A stretch of DNA of 64,000 bases from Planococcus plakortidis (GTDB lineage: Bacteria; Bacillota; Bacilli; Bacillales_A; Planococcaceae): contig NZ_CP016539.2 in NCBI RefSeq assembly GCF_001687605.2, positions 960,501-1,024,500 of the forward strand, in the 5' to 3' direction. Position 1 is the stretch's first letter. Every line of letters starts with the position of its first letter. The notes beneath the pieces are model-generated. The model did no database searches and was not told the origin of the DNA. It saw only the letters and a program-made list of their open reading frames with translations. Of the stretch, positions 1 through 10,786 are shown piece after piece. The translations under genes and the position numbers were made by a program.

Positions 1-52
1 ATTCAGATCAATTGTCAAACAGTGGAGGGAATCACATGTCAGTCACGCTTGA
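1..52 (+). CDS. purQ: PurQ, 3' end only (FGAM synthase glutaminase subunit)
   Basis: Only the last 16 codons and the stop lie in the window, in the frame that begins at base 2. The tail reads [16 protein letters not shown] and ends in TGA at 50-52. It resembles the C-terminal end of Bacillus PurQ, the glutaminase subunit that feeds ammonia to PurL. It overlaps the purL start by 17 bases, the usual translational coupling in this operon. The call rests on position directly before purL and on this short tail, so it is moderately sure. Confidence 0.7.
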   Translation, partial: FRSIVKQWRESHVSHA

Positions 53-2261
53 GCCGAACACACAGCAGATTAAAGAGCAGAAAATCTACCAGCAGATGGG
101 CTTGTCAGACGCTGAATTCAAAATGGTGGAAGACATCCTCGGCAGAACGCCGAATTATACGGAGACCGGTTTGTTCTCTGTTATGTGGTCTGAACATTGT
201 TCTTATAAAAACTCCAAGCCGGTATTGTCTAAATTCCCTACCAAAGGCGACCATGTCTTGCAAGGTCCAGGAGAAGGCGCGGGCATCGTCGATATCGGCG
301 ACGGCCAGGCAGCTGTATTCAAAATGGAATCCCATAACCACCCTTCGGCTATCGAACCTTACCAAGGCGCAGCGACAGGGGTCGGCGGCATCATCCGCGA
401 TGTTTTCTCGATGGGCGCACGTCCGATCGCGCTATTGAACTCGCTGCGCTTTGGCGAACTTGAAACGCCGCGTGTGAAATATCTGTTCGAAGAAGTGGTT
501 GCTGGCATCGCCGGCTACGGCAATTGCATCGGCATCCCGACAGTCGGTGGCGAAGTGCAATTCGATGCTTCTTACGACGGCAACCCACTCGTCAATGCGA
601 TGTGCGTCGGCTTGATCGATCATAAGGACATCCAAAAAGGCGTCGCTAAAGGAACCGGCAACCCAGTCATGTACGTCGGCGCAAAAACTGGCCGCGACGG
701 CATCCACGGTGCGACCTTCGCTTCAGAAGAATTGACGGACGCATCCGACGAGAAACGCCCGGCTGTTCAAGTGGGCGATCCGTTCATGGAGAAATTGCTT
801 CTTGAAGCTTGCCTTGAACTCGTGAAATCCGATGCACTGATCGGAATCCAGGACATGGGTGCAGCAGGGCTTACTTCGTCTTCAGCGGAAATGGCGTCCA
901 AAGCCGGATCCGGCATCGAAATGGATTTGGATCACGTCCCGCAGCGCGAAACGGGCATGACGGCTTACGAAATGATGCTGTCGGAATCACAGGAACGCAT
1001 GCTGATCGTCGTCAAACAAGGACGTGAACCGGAAATCGTCGAGTTGTTCGAAAAATACGGCCTTGATGCCGTGACAGTCGGACGGGTAACGGACGATTCG
1101 ACTTTGCGCTTGAAGCATAAAGGTGAAATCGTCGCAGAAGTTCCGGTCGATGCACTGGCGGAAGATGCGCCGGTCTATCATCAGAAATCGAACGTTCCTG
1201 AATATTACCGTGAATTCCAAAGCTTGCCGAACGAAGAGCCAAAAGTGGAAGATCATCAGGCGGCATTGCTTTCACTCTTGCAGCAGCCGACGATCGCTTC
1301 AAAAGAATGGGTTTATAACCAATACGATCACCAAGTACGCACCAGCACAGTCGTATCTCCAGGTTCTGATGCAGCGGTCATCCGTGTACGCGGCACGAAC
1401 AAAGGGCTCGCGATGACGACGGATTGCAATTCACGCTATATCTACTTGGATCCGGAAACAGGCGGCAAGATCGCTGTTGCGGAAGCGGCGAGAAATGTCG
1501 TCGTCTCAGGCGGGCGCCCGCTTGCGATCACGGATTGCCTGAACTTCGGGAATCCGGAAAAGCCGGAGATTTTCTGGCAGCTCGAAAAAGCGGCGGATGG
1601 CATGTCTGCAGCTTGTCTTCAATTGAATGCCCCGGTAATCGGCGGAAACGTCTCTTTATATAATGAAACAAGCGGCACTGCAATTTATCCGACACCGACG
1701 ATCGGGCTTGTCGGGCTGGTCGAAGACTTGAAGCATGTGACGACACAAGATGCCAAGAAACAAGGCGATTTCGTTTATCTTGTCGGCGGCACCATGACAG
1801 AGTTCGGCGGCAGCGAATTGCAGAAGATGGTAGAAGGCCGCATTTTCGGTAAAGCACCATCTATCGATTTGGACGTCGAAGCACAGCGCCAATCGCAGAT
1901 TCTTTCAGCGATTCAGCAAGGCTTGGTCCAATCCGCTCACGATACGGCAGAAGGCGGCGTGGCAGTGGCCTTGGCTGAGAAAACATTCGGTAACGGGCTT
2001 GGTGTCGAAGTGACATTGACAGGCTCGAAAACGACAGCGCTCTTCAGCGAAACGCAATCACGCTTTTTGCTCACGGTGTCACCTGAGCAAGCGGAAGCAT
2101 TCGAGAAAACAGTTACAGATGCACGGAAAATCGGTGAAGTCACGGGTGATCGCATGATCGTCAAAGGGGAAGACGGAGCCGTCTGGATCGATGAATCGGT
2201 CGAAACGCTCCGCTCCGCCTGGAAAGGGGCTATACCATGCTTGCTGAAATCAGAGGCTTAA
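36..2261 (+). CDS. purL: Phosphoribosylformylglycinamidine synthase subunit PurL
   Basis: PurL is the large subunit of the PurS-PurQ-PurL complex. It turns FGAR, ATP and glutamine-derived ammonia into FGAM in de novo purine synthesis. The protein is 741 residues, the normal length for the small, Bacillus-type PurL. It has [11 protein letters not shown] at 51-61, ESHNHPS near 98-104 and the glycine-rich [12 protein letters not shown] at 111-122. An upstream TTG at 12 is in frame, but GTGGAGGG at 21-28 is the ribosome binding site for ATG 36 and lies inside that extension, so 36 is preferred. It overlaps purF by 25 bases. Confidence 0.97.
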   Translation: MSVTLEPNTQQIKEQKIYQQMGLSDAEFKMVEDILGRTPNYTETGLFSVMWSEHCSYKNSKPVLSKFPTKGDHVLQGPGEGAGIVDIGDGQAAVFKMESHNHPSAIEPYQGAATGVGGIIRDVFSMGARPIALLNSLRFGELETPRVKYLFEEVVAGIAGYGNCIGIPTVGGEVQFDASYDGNPLVNAMCVGLIDHKDIQKGVAKGTGNPVMYVGAKTGRDGIHGATFASEELTDASDEKRPAVQVGDPFMEKLLLEACLELVKSDALIGIQDMGAAGLTSSSAEMASKAGSGIEMDLDHVPQRETGMTAYEMMLSESQERMLIVVKQGREPEIVELFEKYGLDAVTVGRVTDDSTLRLKHKGEIVAEVPVDALAEDAPVYHQKSNVPEYYREFQSLPNEEPKVEDHQAALLSLLQQPTIASKEWVYNQYDHQVRTSTVVSPGSDAAVIRVRGTNKGLAMTTDCNSRYIYLDPETGGKIAVAEAARNVVVSGGRPLAITDCLNFGNPEKPEIFWQLEKAADGMSAACLQLNAPVIGGNVSLYNETSGTAIYPTPTIGLVGLVEDLKHVTTQDAKKQGDFVYLVGGTMTEFGGSELQKMVEGRIFGKAPSIDLDVEAQRQSQILSAIQQGLVQSAHDTAEGGVAVALAEKTFGNGLGVEVTLTGSKTTALFSETQSRFLLTVSPEQAEAFEKTVTDARKIGEVTGDRMIVKGEDGAVWIDESVETLRSAWKGAIPCLLKSEA

Positions 2262-3658
2262 ACGAAGAATGCGGGATCTTTGGCATTTGGGGCCACACCA
2301 ACGCAGCGCAACTCACGTATTATGGGCTTCATGCTTTGCAGCACCGCGGCCAAGAAGGCGCAGGAATCGTTTCGACTGATGGAGAGGCGTTACGGGCATT
2401 AAAAGGCGAAGGCATGGTCAGTGAAGTGTTCACTCCAGAGAAATTGGAGCAGATCACCGGCACTGCAGCAATCGGCCATGTCCGCTATGCAACAGCAGGC
2501 GGCAGCGGCATCGAAAATGTCCAGCCTTTGCTGTTCAATTCGACAACGGGCAGCCTGGCGATTTCGCATAACGGAAATCTCGTCAACGCGACGCAATTAA
2601 AAGGGCATTTGGAGCGTCAAGGCAGCATCTTCCAAACAACATCCGATACGGAAGTGCTCGCACACTTAATCAAGCGCAGCGGTTACGAAAGCTTTGAAGA
2701 AAAAGCGAAAAATGCCTTGTCTTTATTGAAAGGCGCATTTGCATGCTTGATCTTGACGGAAGAAGCCATGTTCGTGGCGCTCGACCCGAACGGTTTACGC
2801 CCCTTATCCATTGGGAAAATGGGCGATGCTTGGGTGGTCGCTTCTGAAACGTGCGCATTCGATATCGTCGGGGCGGAATTTGCCCATTCGGTCGAACCGG
2901 GTGAATTCCTGATCATCAATGACGACGGCATGCGCAAGGAACGTTTTGCATATCCGGAAGAGCGCTCGATCTGCACGATGGAGTATGTCTATTTCTCCCG
3001 TCCGGACTCGGATATCGATGGCATCAATATCCACTCGGCGAGAAAACGGCTCGGCAAGCAATTGGCGAAAGAAGTCCACATCGAAGCGGACGTCGTGACG
3101 GGTGTACCCGATTCCAGCATTTCCGCAGCGATCGGGTTTTCTGAGCAAAGCGGCATTCCGTATGAACTCGGGTTGATCAAAAACCGTTATGTCGGCCGGA
3201 CGTTTATCCAGCCTTCACAGGAAATGCGCGAACGCGGCGTTAAGATGAAGCTATCACCTGTGCGCCAAGTCGTTAACGGCAAACGCGTCGTCATGGTCGA
3301 TGATTCGATCGTCCGCGGCACGACATCCCGCCGCATCGTCGCTTTATTAAAAGAAGCCGGCGCGACGGAAGTTCACGTCGTCATCAGTTCGCCGCCGATC
3401 AAAAACCCTTGTTTTTATGGCATTGACATCAGCACATCCGGCGAATTGATCGCCGCCAACAATACAGTGGAAGAAATGCGTGAAATCATCGGTGCCGATT
3501 CGCTGACGTTTTTGTCGGTCGATGGCATGGTCCAAAACATCGGGCGCACCGACCCAGGCTCGAAATGCGGCCATTGCTTGGCATGCTTCACTGGCGAATA
3601 TCCGACCAATATTTACCCGGATACCGTTTTGCCGCATGAAAAAGAAAAAGTGAAATAG
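2237..3658 (+). CDS. purF: Amidophosphoribosyltransferase PurF
   Basis: PurF catalyses the first committed step of purine synthesis, PRPP plus glutamine to phosphoribosylamine. Eleven residues precede Cys12 (CGIFGIWG), the N-terminal nucleophile of the Ntn-glutaminase domain, so an 11-residue propeptide is expected as in B. subtilis. The PRPP loop [13 protein letters not shown] lies around 355-367. Cys246, Cys392, Cys444 and Cys447 match the four ligands of the oxygen-labile 4Fe-4S cluster of the Bacillus-type enzyme. It starts inside the end of purL and is followed 11 bases later by purM. Confidence 0.97.
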   Translation: MLAEIRGLNEECGIFGIWGHTNAAQLTYYGLHALQHRGQEGAGIVSTDGEALRALKGEGMVSEVFTPEKLEQITGTAAIGHVRYATAGGSGIENVQPLLFNSTTGSLAISHNGNLVNATQLKGHLERQGSIFQTTSDTEVLAHLIKRSGYESFEEKAKNALSLLKGAFACLILTEEAMFVALDPNGLRPLSIGKMGDAWVVASETCAFDIVGAEFAHSVEPGEFLIINDDGMRKERFAYPEERSICTMEYVYFSRPDSDIDGINIHSARKRLGKQLAKEVHIEADVVTGVPDSSISAAIGFSEQSGIPYELGLIKNRYVGRTFIQPSQEMRERGVKMKLSPVRQVVNGKRVVMVDDSIVRGTTSRRIVALLKEAGATEVHVVISSPPIKNPCFYGIDISTSGELIAANNTVEEMREIIGADSLTFLSVDGMVQNIGRTDPGSKCGHCLACFTGEYPTNIYPDTVLPHEKEKVK

Positions 3659-3669
3659 GGGGAACCGAA

Positions 3670-4731
3670 GTGTCTAAAGCGTATGAAAAAGCAGGCGTCA
3701 ATATCGAAGCGGGCTATGAGGCCGTCAAGCGGATGAAATCCCATGTCGAGCGCACCGCACGCACAGGAATGCTCGGTGCATTCGGCGGATTCGGCGGCAT
3801 GTTCGATTTGTCCGAGCTGAATTTGAAACAACCGGTTCTCGTCTCCGGAACAGACGGTGTCGGCACGAAGCTGAAACTGGCCTTCATGGCTGATAAGCAC
3901 GATACGATCGGTGTCGATTGCGTCGCAATGTGCGTCAACGACATCGTCGCACAAGGTGCGGAACCTTTGTTTTTCCTCGATTATATCGCTTGCGGCAAAG
4001 CGGTTCCCGAAAAGATCGAACAAATCGTCAAAGGCGTCGCGGATGGGTGCGTAGATGCAGGCGCGGTGTTGATCGGCGGAGAAACGGCTGAAATGCCGGG
4101 GCTTTACGATGAGAATGAATACGACATCGCCGGTTTTGCGGTCGGCGCTGCCGAAAAAGCGGATATCGTCACAGGGGAGCGCATCCAAGCGGGAGATGTC
4201 TTGGTAGGGATTGCTTCAAGCGGCATCCACTCGAACGGTTATTCGCTCGTGCGCCATATTTTACTCGGCGATGAGCAAGGCTCATTGGACGGGAAAGTGG
4301 TCGGCTTTGAAGAGCTCGGCACGCTCGAATCCTTGCTGCTCGAGCCGACGAAAATTTACGCCAAGACGGTGCAGTCGATCCGCAAGCAAGCGGACGTTCA
4401 CGGCATGGCACATATTACGGGCGGCGGATTTATCGAAAACTTGCCGCGCATGATGCCCGAGGGACTTGGTGTTGAAATCAAGCTTGGCTCCTGGCCGGTG
4501 CTTCCGGTGTTCGACCTGTTGAAAGCAAAAGGCGAACTGGCAGACCGTGATTTGTATTCCGTGTTCAATATGGGCATTGGATTTGCGGTGGCCGTTTCTG
4601 AAGCGGATGCACAAAAAGCGATCCAGGCAGCAGAAGCGAGTGGAGACAAAGCCTATGTGATCGGTAAAGTGACAGAGATCGAGGGCGTCCAGTTCCGAGG
4701 CAGTCAGGACGGGACTTTACATGAAGAATAG
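3670..4731 (+). CDS. purM: Phosphoribosylformylglycinamidine cyclo-ligase PurM (AIR synthetase)
   Basis: PurM closes FGAM to aminoimidazole ribonucleotide with ATP. The 353-residue length is typical. The N-terminal part holds GTDGVGTKL at 60-68, the signature shared by the PurM/PurL/SelD superfamily, and the central region has GGETAEMPG. The start is GTG, 6-10 bases after a strong GGGGGAACC-type binding site just past the purF stop. Its 3' end overlaps purN by 11 bases. Confidence 0.96.
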   Translation: MSKAYEKAGVNIEAGYEAVKRMKSHVERTARTGMLGAFGGFGGMFDLSELNLKQPVLVSGTDGVGTKLKLAFMADKHDTIGVDCVAMCVNDIVAQGAEPLFFLDYIACGKAVPEKIEQIVKGVADGCVDAGAVLIGGETAEMPGLYDENEYDIAGFAVGAAEKADIVTGERIQAGDVLVGIASSGIHSNGYSLVRHILLGDEQGSLDGKVVGFEELGTLESLLLEPTKIYAKTVQSIRKQADVHGMAHITGGGFIENLPRMMPEGLGVEIKLGSWPVLPVFDLLKAKGELADRDLYSVFNMGIGFAVAVSEADAQKAIQAAEASGDKAYVIGKVTEIEGVQFRGSQDGTLHEE

Positions 4732-5305
4732 AACAAAAATGGCCGTTTTCGCTTCTGGAAACGGCTCTAATTTTCAAGCGCTTTACGAAGCAACTCAAGA
4801 CGGAAGGCTGGATGCGGACATCGTATTGGTTGTAACCGATAAACCGTCTGCGTTTGTGTTGGAACGGGCGGAGCAGGCAGGAGTTCCGGCGTTTTCGTTT
4901 ACACCGCGTGAATATGCGTCCAAACAGGCATATGAATCGATGCTGGTGGAAGAATTGGATAAAGCGGGTGTCGAGTGGCTCGTGCTGGCCGGGTTTATGC
5001 GGTTGATCGGACCTGCCTTGCTCGAAGCTTATGAAAACCGCATCGTCAATATCCACCCATCGGTACTGCCGGCGTTTCCTGGAAAAGATGCCATCGGCCA
5101 GACGCTTGATGCTGGCGCGGAAGAAGCTGGCGTCACGGTGCATTTTGTCGACGAAGGCATGGATACGGGAGCGATCATTGCACAGCGTTCATTCGCTGTA
5201 GACGGCGCGGACCGCGAGACAGTCGAACGGAAAATCCATGAAATCGAGCATCAATTATACCCTGAGAGTTTGCAGCAATTATTCAGCCGGCAGCAGTCGG
5301 TCTAG
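4721..5305 (+). CDS. purN: Phosphoribosylglycinamide formyltransferase PurN
   Basis: PurN transfers a formyl group from 10-formyltetrahydrofolate to GAR. The protein is 194 residues. [12 protein letters not shown] (10-21) is the phosphate-binding N-terminal loop. Asn110, His112 (in [15 protein letters not shown]) and Asp148 (in VDEGMDTG) correspond to the catalytic Asn106, His108 and Asp144 of the E. coli enzyme. It lies between purM, which it overlaps, and purH. Confidence 0.96.
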   Translation: MKNRTKMAVFASGNGSNFQALYEATQDGRLDADIVLVVTDKPSAFVLERAEQAGVPAFSFTPREYASKQAYESMLVEELDKAGVEWLVLAGFMRLIGPALLEAYENRIVNIHPSVLPAFPGKDAIGQTLDAGAEEAGVTVHFVDEGMDTGAIIAQRSFAVDGADRETVERKIHEIEHQLYPESLQQLFSRQQSV

Positions 5306-5316
5306 GAGGTCCATGA

Positions 5317-6852
5317 ATGAAAAGAAGAGCATTGATGAGCGTATCGGACAAATCCGGCATTTTGGAGTTTGCCCGTGAATTAGTGAAGATGGACGTGGAA
5401 ATCTTGTCTACAGGAGGCACGCGCAAGCATTTGGAAGACAATGGCGTTCCGACCACAGCAGTCGATGAAGTGACCGGATTCCCTGAAATTTTAGGTGGGC
5501 GCGTGAAGACTTTGCATCCGCTGATCCATGGCGGTTTGCTGGCGAAACACGACGACAGCGAACACCAGCAGCAAATGAACGATAACGGCATCGCGCCGAT
5601 CGAGTTTGTGTGCGTCAATTTATACCCGTTCCGCGAGACGATTTCAAAGCCTGATGTGACAGTTGAGGATGCGATTGAAAATATCGATATCGGCGGCCCG
5701 ACAATGCTGCGCTCCGCGGCGAAAAACCATGCGTATGTAACGGTTATTGTCGATTCCGGCGATTACGAAGCGGTGCTTACTGAATTGCGCGAGCAGCAAA
5801 CAACGAGCCCTGAACTGCGCCGGAAACTTGCAGCGAAAGTATTCCGCCATACCGCGGCATATGATGCCTATATTTCCAATTATTTGACTGAACTGACGGA
5901 GGAACAGTATCCGGAACAACTGACGCTTACATATGAGTTGTCCCAAGCGCTTCGCTACGGGGAGAACCCTCACCAGAAAGCTGCCTTCTATAAGAGCGCC
6001 CTCGGTTCGGATTTCTCAATCGCGCACGCTACGCAATTGCACGGCAAAGAGCTTTCCTATAACAATATCCAAGATGCCAATGCCGCACTTCAGATCATCA
6101 AGGAATTCACCATGCCGGCAAGTGTCGCGGTGAAACATATGAACCCGTGCGGCGTCGGTACAGGCGAAACGCTTGCGCAATCTTTCAAAAAAGCCTATGA
6201 AGCGGACTCGACTTCCATCTTCGGTGGCATTGTCGCCTTGAACCGTGAAGTCGACCTCGAGACAGCTGAGCAATTGTCGCAGATCTTCCTCGAGATTGTC
6301 ATCGCGCCTTCGTTTACCAAAGAGGCACTCGAAGAGCTCGGCAAAAAGAAGAACATCCGCTTGTTGACGGTGCCGTTTGAAACGAAACGCCGCGACAAAT
6401 GGAATACGGTGACCGTTGAAGGCGGACTTCTCGTCCAGGAGCCGGATACATTCGGCTACGGGGATGCAGATATCCGCGTGGTAACGGAAAGACAGCCGAC
6501 TGAACAAGAACTCGAAGCTTTGAAACTGGGCTGGAGCGTCGTCAAACACGTGAAGTCGAATGCCATCGTCGTATGCGACGGGTCGATGACTTTAGGCGTC
6601 GGGGCAGGGCAGATGAACCGCGTCGGGGCAGCTGCCATCGCACTCGAACAGGCAGCGGATAAAGCGCAAGGCGCAGCGATGGCATCGGACGCGTTCTTCC
6701 CGATGGCCGATACGGTGGAAGCAGCAGCGAAAGCCGGCATCAAAGCGATCATCCAGCCGGGCGGTTCGAAAAAAGACCAGGAATCGATCGATGCGGCGAA
6801 TGCGCACGGCATCGCGATGGTCTTTACGGGCGTCCGCCATTTCAAACATTAA
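5317..6852 (+). CDS. purH: Bifunctional AICAR formyltransferase / IMP cyclohydrolase PurH
   Basis: PurH carries out the last two steps to IMP. The 511-residue protein has an N-terminal MGS-like cyclohydrolase domain ([14 protein letters not shown] near 27-40) and a C-terminal AICAR transformylase domain. [10 protein letters not shown] carries Lys273 and His274, the pair expected at the transformylase site. An AGGAGG binding site sits at 5305-5310, 6 bases before ATG 5317. It is followed by purD after 16 bases. Confidence 0.97.
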   Translation: MKRRALMSVSDKSGILEFARELVKMDVEILSTGGTRKHLEDNGVPTTAVDEVTGFPEILGGRVKTLHPLIHGGLLAKHDDSEHQQQMNDNGIAPIEFVCVNLYPFRETISKPDVTVEDAIENIDIGGPTMLRSAAKNHAYVTVIVDSGDYEAVLTELREQQTTSPELRRKLAAKVFRHTAAYDAYISNYLTELTEEQYPEQLTLTYELSQALRYGENPHQKAAFYKSALGSDFSIAHATQLHGKELSYNNIQDANAALQIIKEFTMPASVAVKHMNPCGVGTGETLAQSFKKAYEADSTSIFGGIVALNREVDLETAEQLSQIFLEIVIAPSFTKEALEELGKKKNIRLLTVPFETKRRDKWNTVTVEGGLLVQEPDTFGYGDADIRVVTERQPTEQELEALKLGWSVVKHVKSNAIVVCDGSMTLGVGAGQMNRVGAAAIALEQAADKAQGAAMASDAFFPMADTVEAAAKAGIKAIIQPGGSKKDQESIDAANAHGIAMVFTGVRHFKH

Positions 6853-6868
6853 TCGGGAGGTGCAAGGT

Positions 6869-8119
6869 ATGAACGTATTGGTCATCGGTAAAGGCGGGCG
6901 CGAACACGCACTTGCTCATCAATTCGCCATCTCGCCATCGGTCGCACAAGTTTATGTGGCGCCGGGCAATGATGGCATGGAACAAGATGCACAGCTGGTC
7001 GACATCAGCGAGACGGATTTTGCTGCTTTGGCGCAGTTTGCCAAGGACAACGACATCGCTTTTACGTTCGTGGGGCCAGAACAACCGCTTTCTGAAGGCA
7101 TCGTCGATTTCTTTGAAGCGCGTGGTTTGAAGATTTTCGGGCCGAACAAAGCGGCTGCGCGTATCGAAGGCAGCAAGGCATTCGCCAAGGAATTGATGAA
7201 AAATTACGATATCCCGACCGCATCTTATGAAAGCTTTTCAGACACTGCGGAAGCTATAGAATACATCAAGCAGCAAGGCGCACCGATCGTCATCAAGGCG
7301 GACGGTCTCGCAGCCGGCAAAGGTGTTGTCGTCGCACAAAGTGAACAAGAAGCGATCGATGCGGTGAAGGATATGCTCGACGGCCAGAAATTCGGCGATT
7401 CGGGGTCGACCGTTGTCATCGAGGAATTCCTGGACGGCGAGGAATTCTCCTTCATGTCCTTCGTCCAGGACGGCAAGATCTATCCAATGGCCATCTCACA
7501 AGACCATAAGCGCGCGTTTGACGGCGATAAGGGGCCGAATACGGGCGGTATGGGCGCATATTCCCCGGTACCGCAGATTTCGGAATCGGTGGTGGATGAG
7601 ACTTTCGAAAAAATCGTCCGCCCGACGGTAGAAGCGATGAGCAGTGAAGGCACTCCGTTCAATGGCATCTTGTACGCCGGTATCATCCTGACGGCTAGCG
7701 GCCCGAAAGTGATCGAATTCAATGCGCGTTTCGGGGACCCGGAAACACAAGTGGTATTGCCGCGTATGAAGACCGATTTCGGCGCATTTATTTCAGCCAT
7801 CCTGGACGGCCGTGACATGGAACTTGAATGGGACATGCGCCCGGTGCTCGGTGTGGTCATCGCTGCGGACGGCTATCCGGGAACTGTAGAAAAAGGCGCG
7901 GTTCTGCCCGATCTCAATGAATTGCAGAGGGTAACCATTACCCATGCCGGAACGAAAAAAGCCGGTGGCCGCTTTACGGCAAACGGCGGGCGTGTGCTGC
8001 TTGTTGCAGGAAGCGGGGAGACTTTGGGAGACGCCCAGTCTGCGGTTTACGAAGCACTCGGGAAATTGGCCTGGGACGGTTTCTTTTATCGCACGGATAT
8101 CGGCTGGCGTGCAATCTAA
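6869..8119 (+). CDS. purD: Phosphoribosylamine-glycine ligase PurD
   Basis: PurD joins phosphoribosylamine and glycine using ATP, the second step of the pathway. The protein is 416 residues with the ATP-grasp layout: VIGKGGREHALAH at the N-terminus, a central ATP-grasp fold and IEFNARFGDPETQ near the metal site. A longer open frame begins inside purH at 6791, but GGGAGGTG at 6855-6862 directly precedes ATG 6869, and the family starts MNVLVIGKGG. It is the last gene of the purine operon and is followed by a hairpin terminator. Confidence 0.96.
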   Translation: MNVLVIGKGGREHALAHQFAISPSVAQVYVAPGNDGMEQDAQLVDISETDFAALAQFAKDNDIAFTFVGPEQPLSEGIVDFFEARGLKIFGPNKAAARIEGSKAFAKELMKNYDIPTASYESFSDTAEAIEYIKQQGAPIVIKADGLAAGKGVVVAQSEQEAIDAVKDMLDGQKFGDSGSTVVIEEFLDGEEFSFMSFVQDGKIYPMAISQDHKRAFDGDKGPNTGGMGAYSPVPQISESVVDETFEKIVRPTVEAMSSEGTPFNGILYAGIILTASGPKVIEFNARFGDPETQVVLPRMKTDFGAFISAILDGRDMELEWDMRPVLGVVIAADGYPGTVEKGAVLPDLNELQRVTITHAGTKKAGGRFTANGGRVLLVAGSGETLGDAQSAVYEALGKLAWDGFFYRTDIGWRAI

Positions 8120-8139
8120 TTGAATCATTGTTATAATAG

Positions 8140-8178
8140 AATGGCACAATTTCATCGTGAAACTGTGCCATTTATTTA
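8140..8178 (+). terminator. Terminator hairpin after purD
   Basis: A long stem runs 8140-8154 against 8158-8172 (AATGGCACA with TGTGCCATT, plus TTTCA with TGAAA), one internal mismatch and a TCG loop, followed by TATTTAT. It closes the purine operon. Confidence 0.75.
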
Positions 8179-8306
8179 TGCGGCGCCTTGCCGCAGAGGA
8201 TTTTCACAAGCCCACTTTTACCTCTATTATCAAACTCCAATTTTTACCCATCACTACCCCGGAACTAACAAAACCAGCAGGGCATTCAAACTCGGAAGGA
8301 GCAAAA

Positions 8307-8900
8307 ATGATGAACTGGTATGAAAAACTGAATCAATATTTCCCGGTGGAGGAAATGAAATCGAAAGAACATATGGATACGTTGCTGAAGGAAAAAGGCA
8401 GTGTCTATTACAAAGACGAGGGCCCGTATCATGTCTTGATGTATGCGGAATTCCCAAGCTTCTCGTTTGTCGATTATTTGTTTGTGTCAAAAGAATCACG
8501 CGGCATGGGCATCGGCAAGAAAACTTTGCAAATGCTCAAGGATAAAAACAAGCCCATCATTTTGGAAGTGGAACCGGTCGATTACGAAGACTCCGATTCT
8601 GAAAAACGCTTGCGTTTCTATGCACGTGAAGGCTTTGAGCACGCCTCATCGATCGGCTATTGCCGACGTTCACTGGCAACTGGCGAAGAGAATGCCATGG
8701 AGATCCTTTACTGGGCACCGAATGGTGAAACCGAAGAAGAGATTTTTGAAGCGATGAAGAAAATGTATGAAGACATCCATACGTATAAAGATGAGCATTT
8801 CTACGGCGAGTCGTATGACCCGGTTTCCGATGTCTTGACGAGAAAAGAACAAGACCAGCAGGATATCCTGAAACCTTTCAGCGATCCGGTCAATAAATAA
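8307..8900 (+). CDS. GNAT-family N-acetyltransferase, YjbC-like
   Basis: A 197-residue GNAT-fold protein. The acetyl-CoA loop is seen as SRGMGIGKK around 66-74, after a strand VDYLFV and before ILEVEPV. The C-terminal third is acidic and rich in Glu/Asp. It resembles B. subtilis YjbC in start (MNWYEKL) and layout from memory, and its substrate is unknown. An extended frame reaches back to 8157 through the purD terminator; GGAAGGAG at 8294-8301 makes ATG 8307, or the second ATG at 8310, the start. It is a single-gene unit with its own terminator. Confidence 0.75.
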   Translation: MMNWYEKLNQYFPVEEMKSKEHMDTLLKEKGSVYYKDEGPYHVLMYAEFPSFSFVDYLFVSKESRGMGIGKKTLQMLKDKNKPIILEVEPVDYEDSDSEKRLRFYAREGFEHASSIGYCRRSLATGEENAMEILYWAPNGETEEEIFEAMKKMYEDIHTYKDEHFYGESYDPVSDVLTRKEQDQQDILKPFSDPVNK

Positions 8901-8905
8901 GCGGA

Positions 8906-8934
8906 AATCCACGTCCAAAAGACGTGGATTTTTT
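8906..8934 (+). terminator. Terminator after the GNAT gene
   Basis: A perfect 10-bp stem AATCCACGTC (8906-8915) with GACGTGGATT (8921-8930), loop CAAAA, runs into TTTTTT. Confidence 0.9.
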
Positions 8935-9046
8935 ATGTCCGATGAAAGGAAAGAGACGAGCATTTTCACGTACTTCCCTGTAAAGAATTGCATAATTATG
9001 CTAGTATACGATATATGGATATTGAAAAGAGAGCAGGTGCCTTCGG

Positions 9047-10786
9047 ATGGTAAACCCTTTATGGAGAAATACAGAAATACGGAAACAACTGAAGATCGTG
9101 TCGAAAGAATTGTCCCCCGATCTCGTACTGACGAATGCGACATATCTGCACGGGATATTTAAAAAATGGATGAACGGAAATATATGGATAAGTGGAGACC
9201 GTATCATCTATGCGGGCCAGGATATGCCGAAAATTGATGACTCGACAGAAGTCGTGGATGTCAGCGGCAAGTGGGTCGTGCCGGGCTATATTGAGCCGCA
9301 TGTCCATCCCTATCAATTGTACAATCCGCAGCAATTTGCCGATTACGCGGCGCAAGGCGGAACGACAGGGTTCATCTCTGACAACTTGCCATTATTTTTA
9401 TCATTGGTAAACGAGAAAGCGTTTACATTGCTTGACCGGATGGCGGAGCTGCCGTTCACATTTTACTGGTGGACACGATTCGATTCGCAGACGGAACTTG
9501 TCGGTGAAGACCAGAAATTTACGTCCAAAGCAGTCGGCGAATGGCTTGAGCGCCCCGATGTCATCCTTGGCGGGGAATTGACGGGCTGGCCGAAATTATT
9601 GGCTGGGGATGACCAGATGCTTTACTGGATCCAAAAAGCGAAAATCAGCCTGAAGAAAATCGAAGGGCATTTCCCGGGAGCTTCCGAGAAGACCTTGGCG
9701 CGCATGAAGCTGCTGGGGGCTGACGGGGACCATGAAGCGATGACTGTCGATGAAGTGGAGAAGCGCTTATTGCATGGTTATGGCGTGACGCTGCGCCATT
9801 CTTCCATCCGACCGGATTTGCCAAAGCTATTGTCAGGGATCGTCAAGCGTGAATTGAATGTGTTCGATAAACTGATGATGACAACAGACGGTTCGACGCC
9901 GGCCTTCCATAAGGATGGCGTAATGGATTTGTGCATACAGATCGCGCTCGATGCCGGAGTACCGGCGATCGATGCCTATATGATGGCTTCGTATAATGTA
10001 GCACGCTATTATAACCTGACGAGCTTACACGGATTGATCGCGACCGGACGCTATGCGAATTTGAACATTCTCGATTCGGTCGATAATCCGGTGCCGAGCG
10101 GCGTCATTTCAAAAGGGGTCTGGCTCAAGCGGGACGGCGAGAAAACGCGTTCGCTGGACGATGTGGATTGGTCGGTGTTGCCGGAACTGGACCTCGATTT
10201 CGAATTGACGGATGACGATTTCCAGTTCTCGATGCCGTTCGGCGTGGAAATGGTCAATGATGTCATCACCAAACCTTACTCGGTGAGTGTCGACACGAAC
10301 GTTGATCGCTTATCGAAAGAACATGGCGAAAGTTTCCTTATGCTTATCGACCGTCACGGCAAATGGCGTGTCAATACCTTGATCAAAGGATTCGCTCCTG
10401 GAGTCGACGGGTTTGCTTCCTCTTATACCAATACCGGGGATGTCGTATTGATCGGCAAAAGCCGCAAAGACATGTGGAAAGCGTTTGAAGAAGTGAAGCG
10501 CCTGAAAGGGGGCATCGTCTTGACCGAAGATGGCGAGACGGTTTGTGAATTGCCGCTTCCTATCGGGGGCATCATGTCGGACTTGCAGATGGAACCCTTG
10601 ATGGAGCAGGAAACGGATTTGAAGAATGCATTGAAAGAGCGCGGCTACGAGCATGGTGACGCTGTCTATACTTTATTGTTCTTGATGGCGACGCATTTGC
10701 CATACGTCCGTATCACCCAAAAGGGGATTTATGATGTCATGAACAAAACGATTCTCTTCCCGGCGTTCATGAGGGGCCAGGGATGA
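9047..10786 (+). CDS. yerA: Adenine deaminase-like amidohydrolase YerA
   Basis: A 579-residue amidohydrolase of the adenine deaminase family (adenine to hypoxanthine and ammonia). GYIEPHVHPYQ carries the metal-binding His85-x-His87, and GAD.DHEAM and RHSSIRPDL occur in the centre as in Ade/YerA. The C-terminal half (from about 390) is the adenine deaminase C-terminal domain. Position after the pur operon and before yerB-yerC-pcrB copies the B. subtilis yer cluster. Its actual activity is not provable here, because YerA is a diverged branch. It overlaps yerB by 4 bases (ATGA). Confidence 0.85.
   Translation: MVNPLWRNTEIRKQLKIVSKELSPDLVLTNATYLHGIFKKWMNGNIWISGDRIIYAGQDMPKIDDSTEVVDVSGKWVVPGYIEPHVHPYQLYNPQQFADYAAQGGTTGFISDNLPLFLSLVNEKAFTLLDRMAELPFTFYWWTRFDSQTELVGEDQKFTSKAVGEWLERPDVILGGELTGWPKLLAGDDQMLYWIQKAKISLKKIEGHFPGASEKTLARMKLLGADGDHEAMTVDEVEKRLLHGYGVTLRHSSIRPDLPKLLSGIVKRELNVFDKLMMTTDGSTPAFHKDGVMDLCIQIALDAGVPAIDAYMMASYNVARYYNLTSLHGLIATGRYANLNILDSVDNPVPSGVISKGVWLKRDGEKTRSLDDVDWSVLPELDLDFELTDDDFQFSMPFGVEMVNDVITKPYSVSVDTNVDRLSKEHGESFLMLIDRHGKWRVNTLIKGFAPGVDGFASSYTNTGDVVLIGKSRKDMWKAFEEVKRLKGGIVLTEDGETVCELPLPIGGIMSDLQMEPLMEQETDLKNALKERGYEHGDAVYTLLFLMATHLPYVRITQKGIYDVMNKTILFPAFMRGQG

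Noticed and set aside
3613-4188. Antisense open frame of 191 codons over purM
   Set aside because: It lies fully opposite a certain gene, has no binding site and shows no recognisable motif.
4565-5143. Antisense open frame of 192 codons over purM/purN
   Set aside because: Shadow of real genes; biased composition rich in Arg, Phe and His, typical of reverse-strand reading.
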